The position numbers and the translations under genes are program-made. Below, piece by piece: positions 43,388 to 53,972 of a DNA stretch of 64,000 nt. This stretch comes from Sporothrix humicola. Taxonomy: Eukaryota > Ascomycota > Sordariomycetes > Ophiostomatales > Ophiostomataceae. How positions within the stretch are numbered: the first letter of the stretch is position 1; each line of letters starts with the position of its first letter. The stretch spans positions 180,418-244,417 of the forward strand of contig WNYE01000062.1 in assembly GCA_021396245.1 (NCBI GenBank). The letters run 5' to 3'. The notes beneath the pieces were generated by a model. That model was not told the DNA's origin. It did not search any database and worked only from the letters and a program-made list of their open reading frames with translations.

Positions 43388-43925
43388 GTCCTTGGCACCA
43401 AAAAGCTTGTTAATTGTGAAACCGTGGAATGACACAGGGAAAGGAGAACAAAAGAAATAAGAAAAGAAAGAAAGAGCGGATGACCAGCCGAGAAGATACG
43501 GGCCAAGGAGACTATAAGAACAACACCACAGAATGCAGCAGACTACACAGGCACAAAATAGTGATAAGCCACATGTGGCTTCAGGAAAGCCGCGTCGAAG
43601 TACAACAGGCGCTAATGCTCGAGTTTGGCATTATTCCAACAGGCTATCGACAATACGTGATCCCTTTCAGGCTTATTTTTCAGTGGCTGACAAAAATAGT
43701 GTCAAAGAGTCAAGGCTGTCTAAAGCACCCAAATAATCTGATCGTGATTTACAAATTGGTCGCACACAACAGATCTGTTACACAATGTCCAACAAGGTAA
43801 GAGAACACGGCCGAGAAGCAAGAAACCCACCAACACATGCGGGTAGATACATGTTTCGATGAATGATTGTGTTCAAACTCAAATTGTATGTTGCTACCAC
43901 CTATAACAGTGTACTACCTATTTGT
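43388..43925. other. intergenic, nothing recognised
   Basis: Spacer between copy M and copy N. No conserved module with the GATTGGCCAAT core was found here. Confidence 0.4.
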
Positions 43926-44582
43926 CTACTCTGACACGATGCTTCCCTCGGTGCACGTGTTCATAAACACGTCTGAAATGTACAGGAATGCCATTGAATC
44001 CCCATTGGTCTCCGTGAATGTGAGGGTAGCCTTGTGCACGTCGGGATACTGGGGCGTGCTCGTCGACGGAGACAGCCAATGCGTCGTGAATGTCTTCCAT
44101 TCGCGGGGTTCGTTGGGCAAGAAGATGTTGGCCAGCTGGATGCCGTTGAGGCTGGCTTTGAGATTGGACGTGCCTGAAGCAAAGTTGACGAGATACCGGA
44201 AAGTGATTGTATACGTGATGTCTGGCTCAATGGGAATGTTTTCCTGGTACACGCTAAACTTGGAGTCTGTGGCAGAGGAGTCGCCCATGAAGTAAACGGA
44301 ATAGCAGGTCAAGGGCCCGTTGGGAACGTCAACAGCGCAGTCATCGTAGGCAGTGCGTTGCTCATAGTCGGCGTCGTTGATTGTGACTTGCGTCGAGATA
44401 CCCCAGTTGCTCCATCCGCTGAATTTGGGGTTGCTGATGAGGTTCTGGCAGTATTGAGGCGAGGCTGATGGTGATGGAGAGGCGATGACGGAAGACGACG
44501 ACGCCTTGGATGGCCTGCATTTGCTGGCGACGGCAGTCGATCCAGCCAAGACAAGCCCGAACAAGGCAGTTGAGAACCACAT
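43926..44582 (-). CDS. secreted CBM-like protein, short stalk, copy N
   Basis: Intact, 218 residues from the ATG at 44582; the open frame extends upstream but that leader is Phe-rich and not protein-like. Signal peptide MWFSTALFGLVLAGSTAVA, then SKCRPSKASSS and a stalk of only about 20 residues (PSPSPSASP). The domain is the most divergent of the intact set: YCQNLISNPKFSGWSNWGI, DDCAVDVPNGPLTCYSVYF, IEPDITYTITFRYLV, EWKTFTTHWLSPSTS, YISDVFMNTCTEGS. All four domain Cys positions are kept. The near loss of the stalk suggests a different surface placement, or an ancestral form of the family. Confidence 0.83.
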   Translation of the reverse strand: MWFSTALFGLVLAGSTAVASKCRPSKASSSSVIASPSPSASPQYCQNLISNPKFSGWSNWGISTQVTINDADYEQRTAYDDCAVDVPNGPLTCYSVYFMGDSSATDSKFSVYQENIPIEPDITYTITFRYLVNFASGTSNLKASLNGIQLANIFLPNEPREWKTFTTHWLSPSTSTPQYPDVHKATLTFTETNGDSMAFLYISDVFMNTCTEGSIVSE

Positions 44583-45109
44583 GTCGAATAATAGTAGTAG
44601 AAACAAAACTGAAAATGAGAAGCGGAAACGAAAAAAAAAGAAGAAGAATAAAATGAAAGGCGGAAGATCTGAAAAAAAAATGTGGCTCGTGGGCTTTTCA
44701 CCTACCTTTACCACAAAACAGGACGAGCGTATCGTTTTCCACCAGCATAGTGCCAAGCTATTGGACATTCAATAGTTTCATCGTTCAGGTACAACCGTGC
44801 ATGGTCTCCACGTTTTTATTGACTTGCCTCTCTTGGCACCCTTGGCGATGGCTTGTACTTGGTAAAGCTACACCATAGCTAAAGAGCTGAGCTGTGATTT
44901 ACGCTAGTCTAGGTCCAAATTTGGAAATCTTGGTTCTAGACAAAATAACATTTGGATACAACAGGGTTAACCCGGTTGCATTTTCCATGATGCTTGTACG
45001 CTAAGAGCAATTCGTTCTGTTCTGGGGGATGAACAATAGAAAACTTACGGTATATGTATATTATGTATCTAAATTTATTGGCTTCCAGGCGCATCCAGCA
45101 GGACTCAAT
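44583..45109. other. intergenic, end of the array
   Basis: Upstream of copy N and downstream of the deaminase-like gene. No gene supported. Confidence 0.45.
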
Positions 45110-47191
45110 TTATCCCGCTCTCAGGGTCTCTGTGCTCTCTCTAGTTGTTCTTTCCAGGTACTCGTTTTCACCTCCGTGTGACTCTGTGTCCTGGTGTGCG
45201 CGATGAATACTGCACTTGTCATAAGTATATGACGGCAGCACAAATCCACCCCTGATATTGTAGTATGTTTGCTCCATTCCTGGGTCTGGTGTGGTGTCAA
45301 AGTTCTGGAACAGCAGGGCTTTGACAGTCTTGTCCGTCGGTCTGCCGACACAAAGTAGAGCTCCGGAACTATCACCAGACCTAAAGTCATCTAGGCGTTC
45401 TCGGATCTCGTCCAGCGACAGACCTTTGAGCTCGGATTCGAGTGGAGAGACAGCTACTGTTGTGTGCTGCAAGTCGAAAGTCGTGCTATTGGAGGTGACA
45501 TGCTATATTATTATTTTCTCCCAAAATGATTACTTTCGCTTGAAGCAATATCCAGTGAGCTATGAAGACGACACCATATCTACCACCACGGACGAAGGTT
45601 TTTATTATGCAGAGCATTCCCATACTAAAATAGCTCCTCCATCAGAGTCTGAGTCTGAGTCTGAGCCTGAGTCTAAATTGTCACTAGCAGCTCTGCACAC
45701 ACTGGAACCTACTTCCTTGGTATCCAATGAAAGAGACGATCCACTGGTCTCTTGAGAATCCTGGATATTTGAATCTAGACTCTCACCGCCGGAAAGTGTG
45801 ACAACGTCCAAGTCTTCCATGCTAGCTTCCCCGACACTGGGCTCTGATATTGCCACGGTACTGGTGATGCCCGTGTGGGAGTCAGCGTGCCACCGATGAC
45901 GGGGCCGCGGCTCACAAACCTCTCTAATCAGGCTTTGGCGCATATTGGCGACGACCTTGGTGAGAGTATCTCGTTGGTGGATGTATGCTTCGTCTTCTGA
46001 TCCGTTGGCCAGCAGTGGTGGGCACCAGTTCCGATAGGCCTTCATGTGTGACGCTCGGGGTACCAAGTTCGCCGGATGGTGGCTCAGGTAAAGCTGGCAG
46101 GCATAGCATGAGGCCTTGCTAACACCAATGTAGCGGTCTTGGTCGGCCCAAACCCTTTTTTTCAGATAAAAGTCTTCGGCGACCTGTACCTCTGCATGAA
46201 CGCGCGTCTTGACGTCTCTGTAGCAGCTGGCCAAATCGTCCAAGAGATTGCTCCTCTGTTCAATACGAGCCTGGAATATGGGCTTACCAGGGTCGTCTTT
46301 CTGTGGAAACATGCGATTGCAGATGCCGCCAAGTGATAGGTTGCTGTGCATCGGTGGTGCGCCAACGGACGCACACCTTGCAACCGCCTTGACCTCGAAC
46401 GAACTGACGAGGTCTTGAACTGTCGACAAGTTGGCCAAAACACGATGCGAGACACGAATGTGGTCGGCAAGCCGGCCGATGTAGTGTCGGGCGTCGGAAA
46501 ACGGGTTACTCTCGCCGTGCGTGCTAGAGCATATAAACGGGTCTCTGCTGACAGCCTCCAGAAGCTTGATGCCTCTCAACTTTCTCGTATCAAAAGCCAG
46601 CTGACACAGACCGGCCAGGGAAGCGGAGTCCCTGCGAGATATTTGAAACTGGTTCAGCCAACATGCCAGCTCACCATCCGATGATGAGCCGTGTCTCCCG
46701 AGCTGGTCCCTGCAGCGGTCGATTCTCAGCGCCAAAAGGCGTTCGATGGAAAGAACCTTGTCGCTTGCAAAGTCGATGCACCAGGCCGCAAATGCTTCTT
46801 TTTGTTGGTGTCTTTCGTCGTTGGACAACGCGGCGTAATCTCCAAGCGTCTGTATTAACGACCGCAAAAACGGCTCGATTTTTGTCGCAGGATTGGCGTT
46901 GGCCGCAACGTGATAGACAAACCTGTCGGGAAGCTCCTCGATTGCAATGGCCGTGCATGCGTCGCCTCCCTTTTTGAACTCGCACAGGAACGCAATGTCA
47001 TCCAGAAACCGGCGTCGCACGCTAAGATAGCTGTCGTCCATTGGCAACGTGTTACGGACATCTCGAAAGGGATCATAAACAATCAAAAGCATGTAAGCCT
47101 CGTAGAAACGGCAGAGTAGTTTGAAGTATTTGCCGGGCCGGGGCGGGCTACTCCCGACGTTGCCCTTCCCGGCAACTGACGGTCCTGGCAT
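45110..47191 (-). CDS. OTT_1508-like deaminase domain protein
   Basis: Exon 1 is 45626-47191. It may be joined by a 159-nt intron (GTATGG donor, TTGCAG acceptor) to 45110-45466, giving 640 residues; without splicing the frame ends at 45605 and gives 528. The core has HAEVQVAEDFYLK followed by YIGVSKASCYACQLYL, that is H-A-E plus C-x-x-C, the zinc-binding and catalytic set of the cytidine-deaminase-like superfamily, in the arrangement of fungal OTT_1508-like deaminases. The ~300 residues before are helical and family-specific. The C-terminal region is acidic and Ser-rich, with a (DS)n run coded by GAGTCT-like repeats. The substrate is unknown; such proteins have been proposed to act in nucleic-acid editing or conflict systems. 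Intronless otherwise. Confidence 0.72.
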
Positions 47192-48321
47192 CGCAAGAGA
47201 AGGTAAGAGTTATCTAAGCCGTGATATTGTCGATGGTCTGCACAAATATGACTTGAGTTAGGCTAAGTGGTGAGACAAGTGGCAGATTATATGTCTCCCA
47301 TACAAATAATACGTGTTGCGGGGAGCCCAAATCCACCATTAACCTTGCAGAAGCACAATGTTCTATCTGGTTCCATGGTATCAATCACTTAACGAATGAG
47401 ATGAAAGGAAAGCAATCCTGTCACGCGTAAACCACTCATAAAAGTGCACAAGTTGTGACGAGGAGGGGTAGGTCGTGGATTTTCCCACCGTATAATCTAC
47501 GCCCCGTGACTCCATTGCAGAAGTACACCCGTCTTATTGACAAATTTGACGATTGGTTTCATATCATATATAGATCGAATCCATGCCTCGATGTCATATT
47601 TCAGACACGCGTCTTTGACGTTATTGAATAATGAACAAATATCTGGCGCAAAAGTTCGGACCGTCGCCCACGGTTACGACGCAGTAGGCGGTGCCCTCCC
47701 GCCCCTACCAGCCTAAAATGCAATCCTGAGCAGTGAACGTGATCACGTCAGGTAGCAGTGGTTCTGTCATTCTACAGTCACAGGTGGCAGCCAACCACGC
47801 TGTATATTTAGACGCCCGACACGACTGGCCATAGACAGCTGCAGCTATCCCTGCATAATACAGTATTATGAAGCACACTTCCATGCACCGTTGCATTTGC
47901 ACTTGACGGTCCCCTATGTTGTCTTGAAAATGCAGTTTAGCAGAAAGAAGTAGGTGTATATCTCTGGCCGGTCTCCTCTCTGGGCCGGTGCGTATGGTGG
48001 ATATCGCTGTTGATCTCTCTCTCTCTCTTTTAGTATATTTCCCCCCTTTTCCCCTTTTCCCCTTTTCCCCTTTTCCCCTTTCTTTCTTTTTCTTCTGTCC
48101 ATTTTTTTTTCTTTTTTCTTTTTTCGGCCTTGAGTTGAATTATATTTTACAAAGCTATAAAAATTCAAGGATGATTTTACGTCTAAGCTTTTTTTTTCTA
48201 AATAAGAGTATACGACAAAAAAAAGAGAAACGAAATGTAAAGAGGTCACGTGCAAACAAATATAAGCCCCCCCCCACCACCCAATAAAACAGTATACTTC
48301 TCAAGGACGGCAGAATTATAT
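47192..48321. other. intergenic with C4T4 microrepeat
   Basis: CCCCTTTT units repeat five times at about 48041-48080, then T-rich DNA. No gene supported. Confidence 0.5.
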
Positions 48322-49297
48322 CTATTCATCATCACCGAGGAAGACACGAATCGGCATCCAGCCGTCCTGCACGACCTTGAAGCGCGTCTGAACGGCTGAC
48401 ACTTGCGCCACCTCGTCGGGCGTCAGAGTCCAGCCGTCGAGCGCAAAGTTCTGCTCGATGCGCGCAGGCGTGACGCTCTTGGGGATGATGCTGGTACCGC
48501 GCTGCAGTCCCCACATAAGCACGATCTGCTGAGGCGTTTTGATTTTGGCGGCGGCCAGCTTGAGAATGGCGGGCTCTTCCATGAGCGGCCCCGAGTTGTT
48601 GATGGGCGAGCCGGCGGTGCCGCCAAGACACGAATAGGCGGTGCAGTGGATGCCCTTTGACTTGCAGTAGTCGAGGAGTTTCGGTGACGGGTTGCACGGG
48701 TGGAGCTACAGGGACGCGGTACAGTTAGCATAGAGTCATGAGAAGAAAGTAATACACGGGGGTAATTACCTCAATCTGGTTGACGGCGGGAATGATCTTG
48801 CACGACGGATCGGCCAGCAGGCGCTCGAGGTGGCGGATCTGAAAGTTGGAGACGCCAATGGACTTGACCTTGCCGGTGTCGAGAAGCTTTTGCATTTCCT
48901 GCCATGTCTTGACATAGTCCCAGTCGGCCAAATGCTTTGTGGTGTCGTTGGGGTCCGTCGAGCAGGGAAAGTGGATTAGGTACAGGTCAATGTAGTCAAC
49001 ACCTAGATCATCCAACGACTTCTGGAAGCCCTCGGCCACGCGCTGGTGCCAGGGGTTGTCCAGTTTTGTGGTGACCCAGATGTCCTCGCGTGGCACACCC
49101 GACGCGCGAATGCCCTCACCGACCTCCTTCTCGTTGCCGTAGACGAGGGCGGTGTCAATGTGGCGGTAGCCGTGCTGGAGGGCAAACTTGACAGCGTCTC
49201 GGACCTCGTTGGGCTTTGACTGCCACGTGCCCAGGCCGACAGCGGGAATCGACCGGCCGTCGTTGAGGGTGAAGACGAGGGATGTGTTTTGCGCCAT
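48322..49297 (-). CDS. aldo-keto reductase
   Basis: Two exons, 48770-49297 and 48322-48705, with a 64-nt GT..AG intron; 303 residues. The full aldo-keto reductase signature set is present: catalytic Asp48 in YRHIDTA, Tyr53 in LVYGNE, Lys in VTTKLD near 78 and His in YLIHFP near 111; VNQIELHPCNP across the junction; and the NADPH-binding I-P-K-S-V near 250. It reduces aldehydes or ketones with NADPH in the cytosol. It is divergent from the NCS1 permease at 50015 and shares with it the operator-like cluster at 49441-49580, so it may belong to the downstream catabolic cluster. Substrate unknown. Confidence 0.9.
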
Positions 49298-49440
49298 GGC
49301 GAGACTGCGTTTGTCTGAGGATGGAAAAGAAGGGGGGGTATCGAAGGTAGGGATTGTAACCGGATTGGAGAGAAGATAACAGAAAACGTTCGTATCTATG
49401 TATTCAATCAATCAATTTTATTGAAGGCAAAGTGACCGAA

Positions 49441-49580
49441 AATTGACCGCAGATTGACGTTAAAATCATGATCGGTCAGCCCCGATGTCAACATTAAAGT
49501 AAAGTTGGCCGATGGATGTTGGCCGATTGACCGACGCAATGACGGACGCCGTTTTAATATGGAGACTAGTGATCGGTCAA
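49441..49580. promoter_or_regulatory. cluster of TCGGYCAA-type operator motifs
   Basis: In the space between the divergent aldo-keto reductase and NCS1 genes. TTGGCCGA occurs at 49505-49512 and 49519-49526, TTGACCGA at 49527-49534, and TCGGTCAA at 49573-49580. A TTGACCGC variant lies near 49443. TCGG-N6-CCGA, the published consensus of the Aspergillus purine regulator UaY, is met exactly at 49472-49485. Likely Zn2Cys6 binding sites. Confidence 0.6.
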
Positions 49581-50014
49581 CTTCAAAGTCGTAAAAGTAG
49601 CCCGGCCGGCAAGTGCAGATCGCTGTCGAAGGGTATACGGGTGGAGACGCCTGTGTCGCAAGCTAGGCCCACCGCGAGATATGGCAGATGAGGAGATAAG
49701 GTGCGGAGGTGCGATGCACCACGGCACTGCCATGCTCACCACCGTTCTCCTCACGTATCATCGATCAACGATATTCCCAGATACCAAGTTCCCCCTCCCG
49801 TACACAGGGCACCAAGACCACACGACCACAATATGCATGTTGCATGATATCTCTGACACTTAAAGGGCCGTGTGCCTTGGTCGTTGGGTCCATCGAGGAG
49901 TCATGCTTGTTGCTTTCAGTATCGCCAACTTTTGATTTACTTCTTTTTTGTTAACTCATTCTTCACTTTCCATTAACTTCTTGACTTTCACATTTCACAT
50001 CACCGCCAGCCAAA

Positions 50015-51952
50015 ATGGGCGTCAACTGGACAGCCTTTAAACAGCGGATCGAAGTGTATGTATACATGCCTGAGAGAAACGGTCCCACATCAGCGTTCAT
50101 ATGGGTCTCGACACTGACAAAACGTAGGCCGAAGCACGATGACTCGCACTACGAGAACACCACATGGTGCAACCGAGATCTGATCCCCATCCCCCCTGAA
50201 CGACGCACATATGGCATCTGGTCGTATTTTGGTACGTGTCATCCTAATGATTTCTGTATGTGATTTTTAATTGTACTAATTATTTGTTATTGCATCTATC
50301 TAGGTTACTGGACTGTGTCTGGTTCATGTATCTCGGCCTGGTCCGTTGGCAGTACCTTGCTCGCTTATGGCCTTAGTCCTCCGCAGGCCATTGGCGTGGT
50401 GGTAAGCAATAACAATCAACCCTCTTGTGTATGTGAATTCTTGCTAACTTCCTGTCAGATCATCGGCGGTGTCCTCACTGGTATCCTTGCTGTCGCCTGT
50501 GGCTGGCTGGGCGAGGTGCACCATATCGGCTTCACCGTCTCGAGCCGCTCCGCCTGGGGCATGCGAGGCGCATATTGTATGTATCTGTATGAATCTGGAT
50601 GTGATGTGGTTCCCTCACTAACACGACAGTCCCCGTCATCATCCGCATCTTCGTGTCGTGCATGTGGTTTGGCATGCAGGCGTACTGGGGCGGTCAGGCC
50701 ACGCGCGTCATGATCGGCGCCATCATTCCCGGCTTTGCCCACATGAAGAACTCGTTTGCGGCGAGCTCGCACCTGGCCACCAACGATTTCATTGGGCTCA
50801 TCATCTGGATGGCGGCGTTCATCCCGGCGGTGCTCATCAAGCCCGAGCGGCTGCAGATCCCGTTCTTCGTGTGTTTTATCCTATTCCTTGGGTCCTGCAT
50901 TGGGTGTCTTGCCTGGAGCGTCTCCCACGCCGGCGGCCCCGGCTCACTGTTCCACAAGCCCGCCTCGGCTCCCAACATTGGCTGGGCATTCATGTTTGGC
51001 ATTACGGCCATCCTGGGCTCGTGGGGCGCGGGCACGCTGGGCCAGTCGGACTGGACGCGCTATGCCAACCGGCGTTATGCGCCCACGCTCTCGCAAATGG
51101 TGGCGTCGCCCGTGACCATTGCCGTCACGGCGACCATTGGCATTATTGTGACGAGCGCGGCCAACGACATCCTGGGCGGCGACCTGGTATGGAACCCGAT
51201 TTACTTGCTGTCTGACATTCAGGAGTTGTATGGGTCGAGCCCGCGCGCCCGTGCCGGCGTCTTCTTCGCCAGCCTCGGCTGTGTCGCGTCGCAGCTGTCC
51301 ATCTCTGTCGTCTTGAACTCGGTGTCGACCGGCATGGACATGGCCGGCCTGAGCCCCAAGTACATCAATATTATCCGCGGCAGCTACATCATGGCCATCA
51401 TCGGCATTGCTACTCAGTACGTACCACCCCACCCTTATTCTCATCAAGTATTACCACTAACAACCCAGACCCTGGCAGCTCATCAGCACGGCCACCAAGT
51501 TTGTCTCTGTTCTGAGCGGCTTTGGCGTCTTCATGGCCCCCGCCACCGGCATCTTGCTGGCCGACTACCTCGTCGTCCGCAACGGCAAGCTCCGGCTCAA
51601 CGAGCTGTACGTCGGCAACGCCAGCTCCAGCTACTGGTACACGGCCGGCTTCAACTGGCGCGCCTTTGTCGCCTTTTTCAGCGGCGTGTGGCCGCTTCTG
51701 CCCGGTCTGGCGGCCACGGTCAACGCCTGGACGGGCCCCAAGTGGACCAACTGGACGCGCCTGTACAACCTCACATTCCTCGTCGGCCTGTGCATCAGCT
51801 TTGTGGTTTACTGGGCTCTGTCCCGCCTCTTCCCCATGCCCGGCCTGGGCGTGGACCTGCCCTTTGTCGACGAGCAGAGCGGGTTTGTGGACGGGCAGCC
51901 GACGACTGTTGAGGGAAGCTCGGACAATGGCGAGCTGGACCAGAAGGTGTAG
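50015..51952 (+). CDS. NCS1 nucleobase/ureide permease, first copy
   Basis: Six exons, 50015-50055, 50128-50231, 50304-50401, 50459-50576, 50630-51416 and 51469-51952; 543 residues, about 12 helices. The family N-terminal signature is present, WCNRDLIPIPPERRTYG, followed by the substrate-site region WTVSGSCISAWSVGSTLLAYGLS, then SRSAWGMRGAYFPVIIR and WFGMQAYWGGQ. NCS1 proteins of the Fur branch carry uracil, allantoin, uridine, xanthine or hydantoins with H+ or Na+ across the plasma membrane. Every intron is 52-72 nt with GT..AG ends. It is divergent from the aldo-keto reductase and followed by a convergent dioxygenase gene. The exact cargo is unknown. Confidence 0.9.
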
Positions 51953-52452
51953 TCCAGGACGTGCCACCAACTGACCAGCCTAATGAACAGCATCGACAAG
52001 TCCCCGTCCCAGAGACATAAGTAGATCTGACACTGTACATCCATAGTCATACTGCAATCAGATATTAGAGACCAAGATCAATCAAAGCAACTGTGTTCCA
52101 TCCGTAAATTACTATCCAAGTCATTTATTTGTGAAAGTCTTGTAGACAAACGTGGTATTGCGAGGCCGTGTAGCCAGTACTGTGTGATGACCTGTAACAG
52201 TGTGAAGCGGTACGTTCCATCGTACTCCGCATTTCATTCTCATTACACAGATACACAGTTACATGTCTTGAGTCATCGTTAGATAGTTCGCAGGCCACAA
52301 TTGTCACTCGCGAAACATGCCATACTCGCACTACAATTTGAAGACAAAAGAAACACAATCTAATCAAAGGCATTGATGGCATAAAAGTAACATTTACTAT
52401 CTCATTACTCCGTATATATCATAACATGGTGCTCTCTCCCTCTCTCACTCTC
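51953..52452. other. convergent intergenic spacer
   Basis: Between the 3' ends of the permease and the dioxygenase. No gene supported; it probably holds both polyadenylation regions. Confidence 0.5.
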
Positions 52453-53475
52453 TCAGTAGGTCGCATTTAGCCGTCTGGCAATGTACTCGCCGCTGTTGAT
52501 GGGCTCGTACTTCTTTGGATTGCCCGGGCCAAAGCAGCCGGGCAGACAGTCAATGACCTTTTCATGGTCCGCCGTCACAAAGTACGGGATGGAGCGGCGG
52601 GGACGGGTGACGCGCTGGCCGCCGTCGGTGGAAGCAGCCTGCAGCGGCGGCGCGCGGACGCGGTGCAGCGTGGACTTGAGCTGGTCGTTGCTCCAGCGCT
52701 GCAGAAAGTCGCCGATATTGACGACAATGGTGCCCGGGATGTAGGGCGCCGGGACGAACTTGCCTTTCTCGTAGATATCCTCGACCTCGAGGCCGCCGAC
52801 GCTGTCCTGGAAGAGCATGGTGAGCGTGCCAAAGTCGGTGTGGCTGGCGATGCGCTCAATCTTGCCGTCTCTGAGGAGAGACTCCTCGACGGCGGGGTAG
52901 TGCAGGAGCCGGATCTGGTTGTCCTTGTTGGTGTGGTACTTCCAGAAAAACTTGTCGTCGTCCATGCCCATGCCAATGGCGATCGCTCTCAATAAATCGA
53001 GCTCCATAGCATAGCCTTTTTCGAAAAAGTCGACGAAAAACGCGCGGAACCCCGGCAGGTCCTCTTCCGGCAGCCAGATGTTGGGCGTTTTGTGAGTATC
53101 ATAGTCACGGCCGATCTCGTAGGACTCCTTGAAGTCGGGCACCTTGCGCAGGTCGCCGATGCTGGCCTCGTCGTAGACCATCTGCACCACCTTTTCGCGG
53201 CCGACGCCGCTGTAGCCGCGGTGCCACCAGCCCTGCGGCGGGTGCGGTGCCTTTTCCTTGATGTGTTGCGGGAGGTCAAAGAACTTGGCGTTCCACTCAA
53301 AGGCCTGCTTCACAGTCTCCTCGGGGATGCAGTGGTTTTTTATATAAGCAAAGCCGACATCGCGAAAGGCCTCGTACACGGCCTTGCCGACGGCGGCGGC
53401 ATCCTCTGGGCGGCCGCTGTAAAAGGGCGCAAAGTCGATGACGGGGATGCTCGATTCCGGTGCGGCGCTGCCCAT
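52453..53475 (-). CDS. 2-oxoglutarate/Fe(II) dioxygenase (IPNS-like)
   Basis: Single exon, 340 residues from the ATG at 53475; the upstream part of the frame is non-conserved leader. The N-terminal DIOX_N region (IPVIDFAPFYSG ... FRDVGFAYIKNHCIP) and the 2OG-Fe(II) core are complete: H-x-D in ASHTDFGTL, the distal His in STLHRVRAP, and R-x-S in RRSIPYF that binds 2-oxoglutarate. This is the isopenicillin-N-synthase-like branch, which includes fungal thymine dioxygenase and gibberellin or flavonol-type enzymes. Given its place between two NCS1 permeases, oxidation of a nucleobase or ureide is a fair inference, but unproved. TCGGCCAA-type motifs lie 360-420 bp upstream. Confidence 0.88.
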   Translation of the reverse strand: MGSAAPESSIPVIDFAPFYSGRPEDAAAVGKAVYEAFRDVGFAYIKNHCIPEETVKQAFEWNAKFFDLPQHIKEKAPHPPQGWWHRGYSGVGREKVVQMVYDEASIGDLRKVPDFKESYEIGRDYDTHKTPNIWLPEEDLPGFRAFFVDFFEKGYAMELDLLRAIAIGMGMDDDKFFWKYHTNKDNQIRLLHYPAVEESLLRDGKIERIASHTDFGTLTMLFQDSVGGLEVEDIYEKGKFVPAPYIPGTIVVNIGDFLQRWSNDQLKSTLHRVRAPPLQAASTDGGQRVTRPRRSIPYFVTADHEKVIDCLPGCFGPGNPKKYEPINSGEYIARRLNATY

Positions 53476-53830
53476 GATTGCTGTTGGAGATAAGGTGTTG
53501 GTGGGTGGTGGGTGGGTATTGGGAGTCGACGAGATTGAGAAATGGATGGAGGTACAAAACAGTTCTGATAAGACGTAACTTGCTAACCCAGGGGAGTCAA
53601 CAAGAGGCAGGTATACCAACTCTAATCTTGCTTTATATCTTTGGCAAATCAAAGCATGGTCAGACGACACAAGATAGGGTCGTACTTGGGATGTGTCGAT
53701 GTCATACGACGCAGTTGTCCGTCAATCCCTTGTCCCGATGTGTTTGGAAGTAAACACGTCGGCGTGGAGGAGAGCGATCGATGGCGGGAGAGGGGGTTGC
53801 CCGTTGAGCACTAAAGGTGCTAAAGTGCGG

Positions 53831-53892
53831 AGGCCAAACCGGCCAAATTAGCGCGAGGGGGTGGTACCGATACGGGGGTTGAAGTTGGCCGA
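53831..53892. promoter_or_regulatory. TCGGYCAA-type motifs upstream of the dioxygenase
   Basis: TTGGCCGA at 53885-53892 and the near-match CCGGCCAA at 53839-53846, next to a GGCCAAAC repeat from 53832. They lie between the dioxygenase start and the 3' end of the regulator gene. Confidence 0.5.
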
Positions 53893-53972
53893 TCGATAGG
53901 CAAACCCCCCAGTATTCAACACCGAGGTTCGGAGAATTCCCAACTTCTTTCAACTTTCAGTTCTCCAGCTTA

